A stretch of DNA of 64,000 nt from Betaproteobacteria bacterium (GTDB taxonomy: Bacteria; Pseudomonadota; Gammaproteobacteria; Burkholderiales; Rhodocyclaceae): positions 124,001 to 188,000 of the forward strand of contig JADJBM010000034.1 of NCBI GenBank assembly GCA_016703785.1, read 5' to 3'. Positions 26,556-33,988 of the stretch are shown in pieces. The notes under the pieces are model-generated. The model was not told the DNA's origin. It ran no database searches and saw nothing but the letters and a program-made list of their open reading frames with translations. Both the position numbers and the translations under genes were made by a program. Position 1 is the first letter of the stretch, and each line of letters starts with the position of its first letter.

Positions 26556-26870
26556 TTACTTCAACTTGGAGAGGTACTCGGCAAGCGCCTTGATCTCCTC
26601 GTCGCTCACAAGATGCATGACACCCTTCATCGCTGCAGCCTGACCGTTGGCGCGGGCGCCGCTCTTGATGTCCTGCATCTGCTTCTCGGCGTAGGCGGCG
26701 TTCTGGCCGGCCAGTTTCGGATAGTTCGGGGTCAGGGTCTTCTTGGCGTCCTTGCCGTGGCAGGCGACGCAGGTCTTTTCCTGATAGAGCTTGGCGCCGT
26801 CAAGGGCCATCGCGTTGCCGGCGGCGAAAGTCAGTCCGGCCAGGACGGCGATATAGGGTAGTTGCTTCAT
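26556..26870 (-). CDS. Monoheme cytochrome c, nos-associated (NosC-like)
   Basis: 104 residues: signal peptide (1-22), one CVACH heme motif (C34, C37, H38), NYPKLAGQNAAYAEKQM and an EEIKALAEYLSKL C-terminal helix, a small class I cytochrome c. It lies directly downstream of nosZ and probably shuttles electrons to its CuA site. The ATG at 26870 follows AGGAG by 7 bases. A strong terminator separates it from nosZ, so it depends on read-through or its own promoter, for which no clear site was found. Confidence 0.85.
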   Translation of the reverse strand: MKQLPYIAVLAGLTFAAGNAMALDGAKLYQEKTCVACHGKDAKKTLTPNYPKLAGQNAAYAEKQMQDIKSGARANGQAAAMKGVMHLVSDEEIKALAEYLSKLK

Positions 26871-26941
26871 GTGAAGTCTCCTGGATAGTGGTGGGGGTAG
26901 CTTGCGATCAGGCCAATGCGCATGTGGTGGCATTATGCCGG

Positions 26942-26976
26942 AAAAAAACGGGGGGCATGTTCCCACGCCCCCCGTT
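26942..26976 (-). terminator. Rho-independent terminator directly after nosZ
   Basis: ACGGGGGGC (26948-26956) pairs with GCCCCCCGT (26967-26975); on the minus strand it is followed by a run of T (26948-26942). It lies 23 bases after the nosZ stop. This should make nosZ mostly monocistronic. Confidence 0.85.
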
Positions 26977-26998
26977 GCGGGTGCAGCTGAAGATCGGT

Positions 26999-29290
26999 TT
27001 ACTTGATCTTCTTGGCGCCGTTCTGCTCAAGATAGGTCTTGGCGCGCAGGCCCAGGTCGGCCGTCTTGACCTGGTATTGCCAGATCTGCTCGGCCCACAG
27101 GTTGGCGCTTTCCCATTCCTTCTTGGCGGCGAACGCCTCGTGCTTCTCCTTCAGGCCTTTGGTCTTGCCCAGCTGGTCGAAGGCATCTTCCACCATCGCC
27201 ACGACATCCGGGAAGTCCTTGTAGTTCACGCTGGTGATATAGGCCACCACGGAATCGATGATCGCCTGGGTGTCGGCCACTTTCTTCACCGTCGCCTTGT
27301 AGTCGGCTTCGGTGTAGTTGCCCTTGGCCAGCGTCGTCTTGGTCGGCTTCCAGCCCTTCGGCTTGACGAGGAGATAACCCTGCATCTCCAGGTGCAGCGC
27401 CGAGCAGAACTCGGTGCAGTAGTAGGGATAGACGCCTTCCTTGTCGGCCTTGAACTTGACCGTCACCGTCTTGCCAGGCTCGACTGAAGCGTGCGTGTTG
27501 TAGGTCGACACGGTGAAGCCGTGCGTCTCATCCTGCGCACGCTCGAGGTTGGTCAGGTGGATGGTGACCTCGTCGCCGACGTCAGCCTCGATGGTCTCGG
27601 GGGTGATGTGCGAGCGGATCAGCGTGCCCCAGACCGTGACCTTGTTGCCCTTCTTCTCGGTCTTTTCCTCGCCAGCCCTGACGGCGCCCGGATGCGGCTT
27701 GTCGGTGCGGCTGTCGGTCCCGACCTTGTAGCGCACGCCCGGCTTCAGCTTGGTCGCCTCGATGGCCACGACATAGTGCGGCTCGCCCAGCGGCAACGGC
27801 ATGTCGTAGAGGAGCTGCATCTTGTCGTTGCTGATGTCGATCAGCTGATGGTTCTGCGGATGCAGCGGGCCCACCGGCACGAAGCGGTCGATCGCCAGCT
27901 TGTTCAGCGCGACGAGATACTTGCCCTTCGGCTTGGTCGAGTCGCCTTCCATGGTCATCAGGTGACCGATGTTGTAATGCACGCTGAGCTTGTCGAGCAC
28001 CTTGCCTTCGCAGTAGTTCCACTTCGCCACCTGCGAGTCGACATACAGCGAGGTGTAGGCGACGCAGGGCTTGGAGTCATACTGCGTGTGCAACGGACCG
28101 AGACCCAGCGGTACCTGCACTTGCACGGCGTCCTTGAGGCCGATCACCGGGATGCCGTACGGATCCTTGCTCTCGAACTTGCCGGCCTTGATGGCGGCCT
28201 GGATCTTCTCGAAGCTGTAGACCGAGACGTGGGTGTCCAGCTTGCCGGAGACGATCATGAACTTGCCGTCCGGTGAAACGTCGACGCCATGGGGGCTCTT
28301 CGGCTCCGGCACGAGGAAGAGGATGCCTTCCTTGATGGCCGTCTCCATCATGATCACGTTGTGGCCGTTGATCTTCTTGGCCTTGCCGGCCTTGACCAGT
28401 TCGGCGGCCTTCTTCCAGTTGATCACGTGCAGGTAGTCGGTGTCCTTCGCCGAGCAGCCGGCTTCATAGGGCGGACGGCCCTTCTCGATGCCGCCGACGT
28501 AGCGCTCGGAGCAGAAGGAGTTGGTGAACGACCAGCCGTCCGACGGGCCCTTGCCGGCGTCCGACAGGTCCTGCGAGTAGGGCGGCAACTCCAGAGAGAA
28601 GGATTCGCCCGGGACGATGCGGCCTTCCTTGCGGTCGAACTTCCAATAGGTGACGCCGCCGCGGTACTTCTCGTTGAACTCCTCGAGCGGGTAGAACTTC
28701 TTGTTCTCGAGCGGCGCGGCGTACTGCGCGGCCTCGATGATGTACTCGGTGTTCGGCGTGACGAAGGCGCCGCCGTGCTCCGACTTGAAGATTGGGTTGA
28801 CCACGATCTGCTTGGTCTCGAAGTCACGCAGGTCGATGACGGCGATGCGCGGGTTGGCCTTGTCGTTGATGAAGAGGAACTGGCCGTCGTATTCGCCATT
28901 GGTCTCGGAGATCGCCGGGTGGTGCGTGTCGCCCCAGGTGATGTCCTTGCCATCGATCTTGCCCTGTGCCAGCACGGCCTTGGAGTTCTCGTCGTAGCCG
29001 TAGCCCTGCCAGGGCTCGGGGGTGAACACGCCGATGTACTTGAGGATGCGCATCGACGGTACGGCGTAGACAATGACCTGTCCGCTCTGACCGCCCGAAC
29101 TGAAAGCGACGAATTCGTCGCGCTTGCCGGTCGGCACATAGGTTTTCGCCGCAGCCAGCAGATCCTGCTGCGACAGATTGCGACGCTTCAGGACGTCCTG
29201 AAGCGTTTCTGCCGACAATGCGGCGGTGGCGGTCATGCCGATTCCGGCCGCGAGCACCAGCGACAGCGCCCGTTTACTCGTCTTTATCAT
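26999..29290 (-). CDS. nosZ: Nitrous oxide reductase, clade II (Sec-exported)
   Basis: 763-residue periplasmic copper enzyme reducing N2O to N2. The N-terminus MIKTSKRALSLVLAAGIGMTATAALSA is a Sec signal without a twin-arginine motif, the hallmark of clade II (atypical) NosZ. Histidine-rich CuZ ligand segments include DTHHPAISETNGEYDG. The C-terminal cupredoxin domain has the CuA motif CTEFCSALHLEM near residue 625. No C-terminal heme domain is fused, unlike in epsilonproteobacterial forms. The ATG at 29290 is chosen over 29335 because the signal peptide begins there and GGGAGA precedes it. Confidence 0.97.
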   Translation of the reverse strand: MIKTSKRALSLVLAAGIGMTATAALSAETLQDVLKRRNLSQQDLLAAAKTYVPTGKRDEFVAFSSGGQSGQVIVYAVPSMRILKYIGVFTPEPWQGYGYDENSKAVLAQGKIDGKDITWGDTHHPAISETNGEYDGQFLFINDKANPRIAVIDLRDFETKQIVVNPIFKSEHGGAFVTPNTEYIIEAAQYAAPLENKKFYPLEEFNEKYRGGVTYWKFDRKEGRIVPGESFSLELPPYSQDLSDAGKGPSDGWSFTNSFCSERYVGGIEKGRPPYEAGCSAKDTDYLHVINWKKAAELVKAGKAKKINGHNVIMMETAIKEGILFLVPEPKSPHGVDVSPDGKFMIVSGKLDTHVSVYSFEKIQAAIKAGKFESKDPYGIPVIGLKDAVQVQVPLGLGPLHTQYDSKPCVAYTSLYVDSQVAKWNYCEGKVLDKLSVHYNIGHLMTMEGDSTKPKGKYLVALNKLAIDRFVPVGPLHPQNHQLIDISNDKMQLLYDMPLPLGEPHYVVAIEATKLKPGVRYKVGTDSRTDKPHPGAVRAGEEKTEKKGNKVTVWGTLIRSHITPETIEADVGDEVTIHLTNLERAQDETHGFTVSTYNTHASVEPGKTVTVKFKADKEGVYPYYCTEFCSALHLEMQGYLLVKPKGWKPTKTTLAKGNYTEADYKATVKKVADTQAIIDSVVAYITSVNYKDFPDVVAMVEDAFDQLGKTKGLKEKHEAFAAKKEWESANLWAEQIWQYQVKTADLGLRAKTYLEQNGAKKIK

Positions 29291-29456
29291 GGAGGTTCTC
29301 CCTATCAGACTGTACGACTTGAAAATTAACTTCATGCAAGATCAAGGCTTCTGCAATGCGAAACTCGGCGCGAAACCATAAGTGCATTATAAAATACTAT
29401 TCTTTCCAGTGCGACACTTTGCCGCACCCACTTTATTCCAGTAGCCTGATAAATCC

Positions 29457-29470
29457 TTGATGAATGTCAA
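29457..29470 (-). promoter_or_regulatory. FNR/DNR-type box upstream of nosZ
   Basis: TTGATGAATGTCAA fits TTGAY-N4-RTCAA. On the minus strand a weak -10 (ATAAAG, 29436-29431) lies near class II spacing, giving a start near 29424 and a leader of about 130 bases. A better TATAAT (29391-29386) is closer to nosZ but has no matched box. On the plus strand no -10 is seen at the right distance, so the site is assigned to nosZ. Confidence 0.65.
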
Positions 29471-29535
29471 ATTATCATGGTGTGTCTGGTGTGCCGGGAC
29501 GCGGCGCTCTCCTCGGGCGGACATGGGGTTTATTC

Positions 29536-29997
29536 ATGGCTGAGCGAAATTATTTTTATCATTCTCTTGGCGCCATTCTGGCCATGCTGCTTGCGGCCGC
29601 CATCGGCTATCTGTGGCTGCCCCGTGCCGACGTTTCCCTGCCGCTCGTCGAGGATTGCCGTCTCGATCGGCAGGCGTGCGCATCCACCCTGCCCGGTGGC
29701 GGGCGCGTGGTGGTTGCCCTGGAGCCCATGACGGGGGCGACGGCAAGTCCGCTGCGCGTGTCGGTGTCGATCAGTGGCACGCAGGCCGATCGCGTCGAAA
29801 TCGGCTTCCAGGGTGTGGACATGAACATGGGTCTGCATGTCCTGCCGCTTGCGGCTGTCGGCGAGGGGCGTTTTGTGGGCGAAACCACGCTGCCGGTATG
29901 TGTCACCGGCAGGATGATCTGGCAGGCGACCGTCTTGCTGGAAGTCGGGCGCAAGGACATTTCGGTACCGTTCCGCTTCGAGAGCGGCCATGAATGA
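29536..29997 (+). CDS. FixH/YtkA-like membrane-anchored periplasmic protein
   Basis: 153 residues: an N-terminal transmembrane helix (about 9-29), then a periplasmic domain with GFQGVDMNMGLHVLPLAAVGEGRFVGETTLPVC...MIWQATVLLE. The pattern (hydrophobic strand, V-D-M-N-M-G, then G-x-F-x-G and W) resembles FixH and YtkA-like domains linked to copper handling for heme-copper oxidases; this is judged by pattern only. ATG 29536 is preferred to the upstream start at 29464, which overlaps the FNR-type box. It is divergent from nosZ, so help with copper delivery to NosZ is a reasonable guess. Confidence 0.6.
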   Translation: MAERNYFYHSLGAILAMLLAAAIGYLWLPRADVSLPLVEDCRLDRQACASTLPGGGRVVVALEPMTGATASPLRVSVSISGTQADRVEIGFQGVDMNMGLHVLPLAAVGEGRFVGETTLPVCVTGRMIWQATVLLEVGRKDISVPFRFESGHE

Positions 29998-30016
29998 CTT
30001 CGACCATCGACGGGCT

Positions 30017-30058
30017 TTGATCGGCATCAATCCCCAGGTCACGGTGATTGGCGAAAAT
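30017..30058 (+). promoter_or_regulatory. FNR/DNR-type box and -10 for a di-heme cytochrome c gene
   Basis: TTGATCGGCATCAA (30017-30030) is an exact match to the consensus. GAAAAT (30053-30058) sits at class II spacing, with a predicted start near 30065. Confidence 0.75.
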
Positions 30059-30143
30059 TCGCCCCTTGGCCTGGCGCCTCGGTCGTATCGCTGAACAATC
30101 GGATTCACCAACCATGTATGAAGCGTTGTTAATTGCATACCGC

Positions 30144-30809
30144 ATGTCCCACCGCCTGGCGGCGGCGCTGATCTGTCTGGCGGCGGCGGGTGCGCTCCAG
30201 GCTGCCGCGCCGGCAGGCGATACCGGCAAGGAGATCAATGGTGTTTGCGCGGCATGCCACGGCGATTACGGCCAGGGTGGCAAGCGCGGCGAGTATCCGC
30301 GCATCGCCGGTCAGCGCGCGGCCTACCTGAAGGACCAGCTGAAATCGTTCCGCGCGCGCAAGCGCATCAATCTGCCGATGTATCCCTATACCCAGGAGCG
30401 GGAACTCTCCGACGCCGACATCGAGGCGGTGTCCGAGTACCTCTCCGCCATCGAATTGCCGACCAGATGGCCCGAGTTCAAGGACAGTGACGATGCCCTG
30501 ACCCGGCTGACCGCGACGGAGAAGGTGATGATCATTCCGCGCGCCGAGGGCGACCTGGAGAACGGCAAGGCGATCTACCAGAAGGAATGCGCGGCCTGCC
30601 ACGGCAAGGACGGCCGCGGCCGCGGCAAGTTTCCCATGCTCATCGGGCAATACACCAACTACCTGATGAAGCAGGCGGAGGCTTACGTCAAGGGCGAGCG
30701 TCCGCACGACGAGGAAGGCCCCGTGGGCATCCTCAACCGGCTCAAGGCAAAGGACATACAGGACATCCTCGCCTACCTGACGAGCATCCAGAACCCCGAT
30801 CGGCAGTAA
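30144..30809 (+). CDS. Di-heme cytochrome c (c4-like)
   Basis: 221 residues from ATG 30144; ATG 30114 adds ten residues before the signal peptide and cannot be excluded. Signal peptide about 1-22. Heme motifs are CAACH (C35, C38, H39) and CAACH (C149, C152, H153), with PRIAGQRAAYLKDQL after the first and PMLIGQYTNYLMKQ after the second, the cytochrome c4 pattern. It is a probable periplasmic or membrane-associated electron carrier for denitrification. It has its own FNR-type promoter and ends 6 bases before the convergent napF stop. Confidence 0.85.
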   Translation: MSHRLAAALICLAAAGALQAAAPAGDTGKEINGVCAACHGDYGQGGKRGEYPRIAGQRAAYLKDQLKSFRARKRINLPMYPYTQERELSDADIEAVSEYLSAIELPTRWPEFKDSDDALTRLTATEKVMIIPRAEGDLENGKAIYQKECAACHGKDGRGRGKFPMLIGQYTNYLMKQAEAYVKGERPHDEEGPVGILNRLKAKDIQDILAYLTSIQNPDRQ

Positions 30810-30815
30810 GCGGCG

Positions 30816-31295
30816 TCAGGCGATGCGGATCGCCTGCACCGGGCAGGGCGCATAGCAGGCGCCGCAGCCGGTGCACACTTCGCCATCCACCGCGGGCTGC
30901 GCCGCGGCCATGAGGGCGGGGCTGAATCGGATGGCCTGTACCGCGCAGGCGTCGCCGCAGGCGCGGCACACCACGTTCGCCTTGGCCAGGCAGTTGCTCA
31001 GGATCTGTGCCTTGAACCGCCAGGGCGGCACATCTTCCCTTTTTTCCAGCGCTTTCGGCCGGCAGGCCTCGACGCACTCGCCGCAGAAGGTGCATTCGGC
31101 GCGGCTGAAATCGACCGTCGGCCGGGCCTCCTTGTCCATCACCAGGATGTGCTGCGGACAGACATTGATGCAATCGCAGCAGCGCGTGCAGGTGGCGAGG
31201 AAGGCCGCCTCGGCGCGCGCCCAAGGCGGCCGCACGACGACTTTCCGCGCGGAAAAGTCGCCACGCAGGAATTTGCGGCGGCTGATGTCGACCAT
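30816..31295 (-). CDS. napF: Ferredoxin-type protein NapF
   Basis: 159 residues starting MVDISRRKFLRGDF, the conserved NapF opening. Cysteine groups are CTRCCDCINVCP, CTFCGECVEACRP, CRACGDAC and CTGCGACYAPCP. NapF is a cytoplasmic Fe-S protein that interacts with NapA before export and is thought to help its cluster assembly or redox state. It is separate from napDAGHB, beside the napC-like gene, from which it is divided by a terminator. Confidence 0.88.
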   Translation of the reverse strand: MVDISRRKFLRGDFSARKVVVRPPWARAEAAFLATCTRCCDCINVCPQHILVMDKEARPTVDFSRAECTFCGECVEACRPKALEKREDVPPWRFKAQILSNCLAKANVVCRACGDACAVQAIRFSPALMAAAQPAVDGEVCTGCGACYAPCPVQAIRIA

Positions 31296-31307
31296 GGCGT
31301 CAGTGTA

Positions 31308-31336
31308 ATAAAAAAGGGCAGGGATATCCCCTGCCC
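31308..31336 (-). terminator. Rho-independent terminator after the napC-like gene
   Basis: GGGCAGGG (31316-31323) pairs with CCCTGCCC (31329-31336), followed on the minus strand by six T (31315-31310). It is 22 bases past the napC-like stop and upstream of napF. Confidence 0.88.
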
Positions 31337-31357
31337 CGGGATTGCGCGACGCTGGAC

Positions 31358-31957
31358 TTATTCGTCTTCGTCGTCTTCCTTCATGCCCTGCGGCTTTTGG
31401 TGGGCGATGCCCTTGTGGCAGTCGATGCAGGCATCGCCGCCCTTCATGGCCAGTTCGTGCTGCTTCCTGGCGCGCTGCTTCTGCTTCTCGCTGTCCATGC
31501 TGACCAGGCTGTGGCAGTTGCGGCACTCCAGCGAGTTGTTGGCCTTCATGCGCTTCCACTCGCGCTCGGCCAGCTGCAGGCGCTTGGCCTCGAACTTCTC
31601 GCGCGTGTCGACGGTACCGGTCACCTTGCCGTAGAGCTCGCGCGAGGCCTGGATCTTCCTCAGCATCTTCGGCCCCCATTCCTTGGGCACGTGGCAGTCG
31701 GAGCAGACAGCACGCACGCCGGTGCGGTTGCTGTAGTGGATGGTCTTTTTGTATTCCTCGTAGACGTTGTCGCGCATCTCGTGGCAGCCGATGCAGAACG
31801 CCTCCGTGTTGGTCGCCTCCACCACGGTGTTGAAGCCGCCCCAGAAGACGACGCCGCCGATGAAACCGGCCACCAGCAGGGTCAGCAACGAATACTTCGC
31901 GCTGGGGTGGCGCAGGGCCTGCCAGCATCGACCAATCAAACCTTTGCTATCCGCCAT
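31358..31957 (-). CDS. napC: Tetraheme NapC/NirT-family quinol dehydrogenase
   Basis: 199 residues: one N-terminal transmembrane helix (about 22-42) and four CxxCH motifs at C55, C85, C145 and C177 (CIGCH, CSDCH, CRNCH, CIDCH). Proteins of this family anchor in the inner membrane, oxidise quinol and pass electrons to periplasmic reductases. Proximity to napF suggests the nitrate pathway, but service to another reductase (NirT-like role) is possible. The C-terminus is acidic (KEDDEDE). A near-consensus FNR-type box lies upstream. Confidence 0.85.
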   Translation of the reverse strand: MADSKGLIGRCWQALRHPSAKYSLLTLLVAGFIGGVVFWGGFNTVVEATNTEAFCIGCHEMRDNVYEEYKKTIHYSNRTGVRAVCSDCHVPKEWGPKMLRKIQASRELYGKVTGTVDTREKFEAKRLQLAEREWKRMKANNSLECRNCHSLVSMDSEKQKQRARKQHELAMKGGDACIDCHKGIAHQKPQGMKEDDEDE

Positions 31958-32042
31958 GTTCACTCCCTTATTGTCGAATTGCCCGGCTCGTGGCCAGGCA
32001 ATGTCATACAACTATCAGAATAGATTGATATAACTGTCCTGA

Positions 32043-32084
32043 ATCATGGCTTGCATGTTGCGGTGCGACATTGATCTAAAGCAA
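32043..32084 (-). promoter_or_regulatory. Near-consensus FNR/DNR box and -10 for the napC-like gene
   Basis: TTGATCTAAAGCAA (32071-32084) has one mismatch to TTGAY-N4-RTCAA. On the minus strand CATGAT (32048-32043) is at class II spacing. The predicted start is near 32036, with a leader of about 80 bases. Confidence 0.55.
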
Positions 32085-32115
32085 ACTTCCAACAAATGCC
32101 CTAGAAAATGCGGGG

Positions 32116-32982
32116 CTATTGTCCGCGGCTGGAGCGGCCGGGTTTGCCGGCTTTTTTTGCCGCCTTGCGTGCCTTGTCGATGCTCTCGGAAAGCATTTGC
32201 GCGTCTTCGGAGTCGGGGGGCAGTTGCTTGAGCAGACGCTCCCAGTACAAGGCCGCTGCGGCGAAATCATCCCGCTCGTAGGCCGCAGTGCCCGCCAGGA
32301 TCAGGGCTTCGGGATGATTCGGGTCGAGCTTGAGGGCGCGGGCGATGAGCGCGCCTGGACGGCCCTTGAGCGAGCCGCCGGTGGCGAAGGCCAGAGCCTC
32401 CGCATACTCGGCGAGCAGATGCGGATCCTCATTGACGAGGGTTTCGGCCTTGGCGAAGGCCTGTGCCGATTCTTCGTAGCGCCCCATGGCCTTGTAGGAG
32501 CGACCCAGCATGATCCATCCCTTGGGATCATCGGGGTTGGCTTCCATGCGCGCCGCCAGTTTGGCTACCATCTCCTCGATCTGCTGCGCCGTGACCTTGG
32601 GCGGCTGTGCGCGCTCGGGCGACAAGGCCGGCAGGTTGCCGAGGCTGAAGTACAGCAGGGCGGCGGCGACGGGCAGGGTGATGCCGATCAGCAGGGCGCT
32701 CAGGCCGGCCCGCCGTCCTGTGGAGGCTGACTTTGTGTCCGAACCGGCATCCTCCAGCAGGCGGCGCTGCAACTCGCGGCGGCCTTCCTCGTAGTCGGTT
32801 TTGCTGAGGACGCCGGCGGCCAGGTCACTGTCGAGTTCGGCGAACTGGTCGCGGTAGATTTCGGCATTGAGCGCGGTGCGCGAGGCATCCGCATTCACTG
32901 TCGGCCGGCGCAGCAGGGGCAGCAGCAGGAAAATCAGGGTGACGACGACCAGGACGGCGGCGGCGGCGAGAAATACGGTCAT
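32116..32982 (-). CDS. ccmI: Cytochrome c biogenesis protein CcmI
   Basis: 288 residues. An N-terminal helix, a basic cytoplasmic loop (LNAEIYRDQFAELDSDLAAGVLSKTDYEEGRRELQRRLLED, typical of CcmI-1), a second helix near 95-112, then TPR-like repeats in the periplasm (DPKGWIMLGRSYKAMGRYEESAQAF and others). CcmI holds apocytochrome c and presents it to the CcmFH heme ligase. Last gene of the ccm operon; overlaps ccmH by 4 bases. Confidence 0.92.
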   Translation of the reverse strand: MTVFLAAAAVLVVVTLIFLLLPLLRRPTVNADASRTALNAEIYRDQFAELDSDLAAGVLSKTDYEEGRRELQRRLLEDAGSDTKSASTGRRAGLSALLIGITLPVAAALLYFSLGNLPALSPERAQPPKVTAQQIEEMVAKLAARMEANPDDPKGWIMLGRSYKAMGRYEESAQAFAKAETLVNEDPHLLAEYAEALAFATGGSLKGRPGALIARALKLDPNHPEALILAGTAAYERDDFAAAALYWERLLKQLPPDSEDAQMLSESIDKARKAAKKAGKPGRSSRGQ

Positions 32983-33467
32983 GGCTTTTGCCCTGCATCG
33001 TTGCGGCCCAACAGGGCGTCGATCTTCTGCTGCTCTTCAGGCGAGAGGGCCGCGCGGGTCTCGGCCACACGCCGATTGCGCCTGCGCAGGTAGGTCACCA
33101 GCACAACGACGCCGACGAGCAGCAGCGCGAACGGGCCGAACCACAACATCAGGGTCGTGCCCTTGAGCGGCGGGCGGTAACGCACGAAGTCGCCGTAGCG
33201 GCCGACCATGAAGTCCAGAATCTCCTGGTCGCTGCGCCCCTCCTGGATCTGCTCGCGGATTTCCCGGCGCAGATCCTTGGCGAGGTCGGCCTGCGAACCG
33301 GACAGCGATTCGTTCTGGCAGACCAGGCAGCGCAGTTCCTCGGAGATAGCCACCATGCGCTTCTCGACGACGACATCCTGCGCGGTCGGCGCGGCCTCCC
33401 TGGCGGATGCGGCACCCGGGAGGAGCGCAAGCAGGGCCAGAAAGGCGAACGGGAGAATGCGCTTCAT
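32979..33467 (-). CDS. ccmH: Cytochrome c maturation protein CcmH
   Basis: 162 residues: signal peptide (1-22), the conserved LRCLVCQN motif (C47, C50) and a C-terminal transmembrane helix (about 110-130). CcmH handles the CxxCH thiols of apocytochrome before heme ligation. It overlaps ccmG by 4 bases. Confidence 0.94.
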   Translation of the reverse strand: MKRILPFAFLALLALLPGAASAREAAPTAQDVVVEKRMVAISEELRCLVCQNESLSGSQADLAKDLRREIREQIQEGRSDQEILDFMVGRYGDFVRYRPPLKGTTLMLWFGPFALLLVGVVVLVTYLRRRNRRVAETRAALSPEEQQKIDALLGRNDAGQKP

Positions 33468-33988
33468 TTGCTCAACTCCATCACCAGCGGCAGGATTTTC
33501 GCTTCCAGGACATCCTGCGTGACCGGGCCGATCTGCTTGAAGCGGATGACGCCGGCCTTGTCGATGACGTAGGTCTCCGGCACGCCGTAGACACCGTAGT
33601 CGATGCCGACGCGGCCCTCGGCGTCGGCGATCGACAGCGCATAGGGGTCGCCATACTGCTTCAGCCAGCGCAGGGCGTCCGCACGCCCGTCCTTGTAATT
33701 GAGGCCGTAGATCGGCACCGTTCCCGTCCTGGCGAGCTCGACGAGGATCGGGTGCTCCTGGCGGCACGACACGCACCAGGAGGCCCAGACATTGAGCAGC
33801 CAGACCTTGCCCTGCATGTCCTTCGGCGCAAAGGTGAGTTCGGGCTTGTGCAGTTGCGGCAGTTCGAAGGCCGGTGCCGGCTTGCCGATCAGCGGAGAGG
33901 GCACCTCGCGCGGATTCAGGTTCAGGCCGACGGCGAGAAAGGCCACCAGCACGATGAAGATGCCCAGCGGCAGCAGGAAGCGGTTCAT
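33464..33988 (-). CDS. ccmG: Thiol:disulfide oxidoreductase CcmG (DsbE)
   Basis: 174 residues: N-terminal membrane anchor (about 4-22), thioredoxin fold with WCVSC (C72, C75) and the VYGVPETYVID cis-Pro loop. It reduces the apocytochrome disulfide. Overlaps ccmF by 4 bases. Confidence 0.94.
   Translation of the reverse strand: MNRFLLPLGIFIVLVAFLAVGLNLNPREVPSPLIGKPAPAFELPQLHKPELTFAPKDMQGKVWLLNVWASWCVSCRQEHPILVELARTGTVPIYGLNYKDGRADALRWLKQYGDPYALSIADAEGRVGIDYGVYGVPETYVIDKAGVIRFKQIGPVTQDVLEAKILPLVMELSK

Noticed and set aside
29386..29391. TATAAT as the main nosZ promoter
   Set aside because: No acceptable -35 or FNR-type box at the right distance; left as an alternative.
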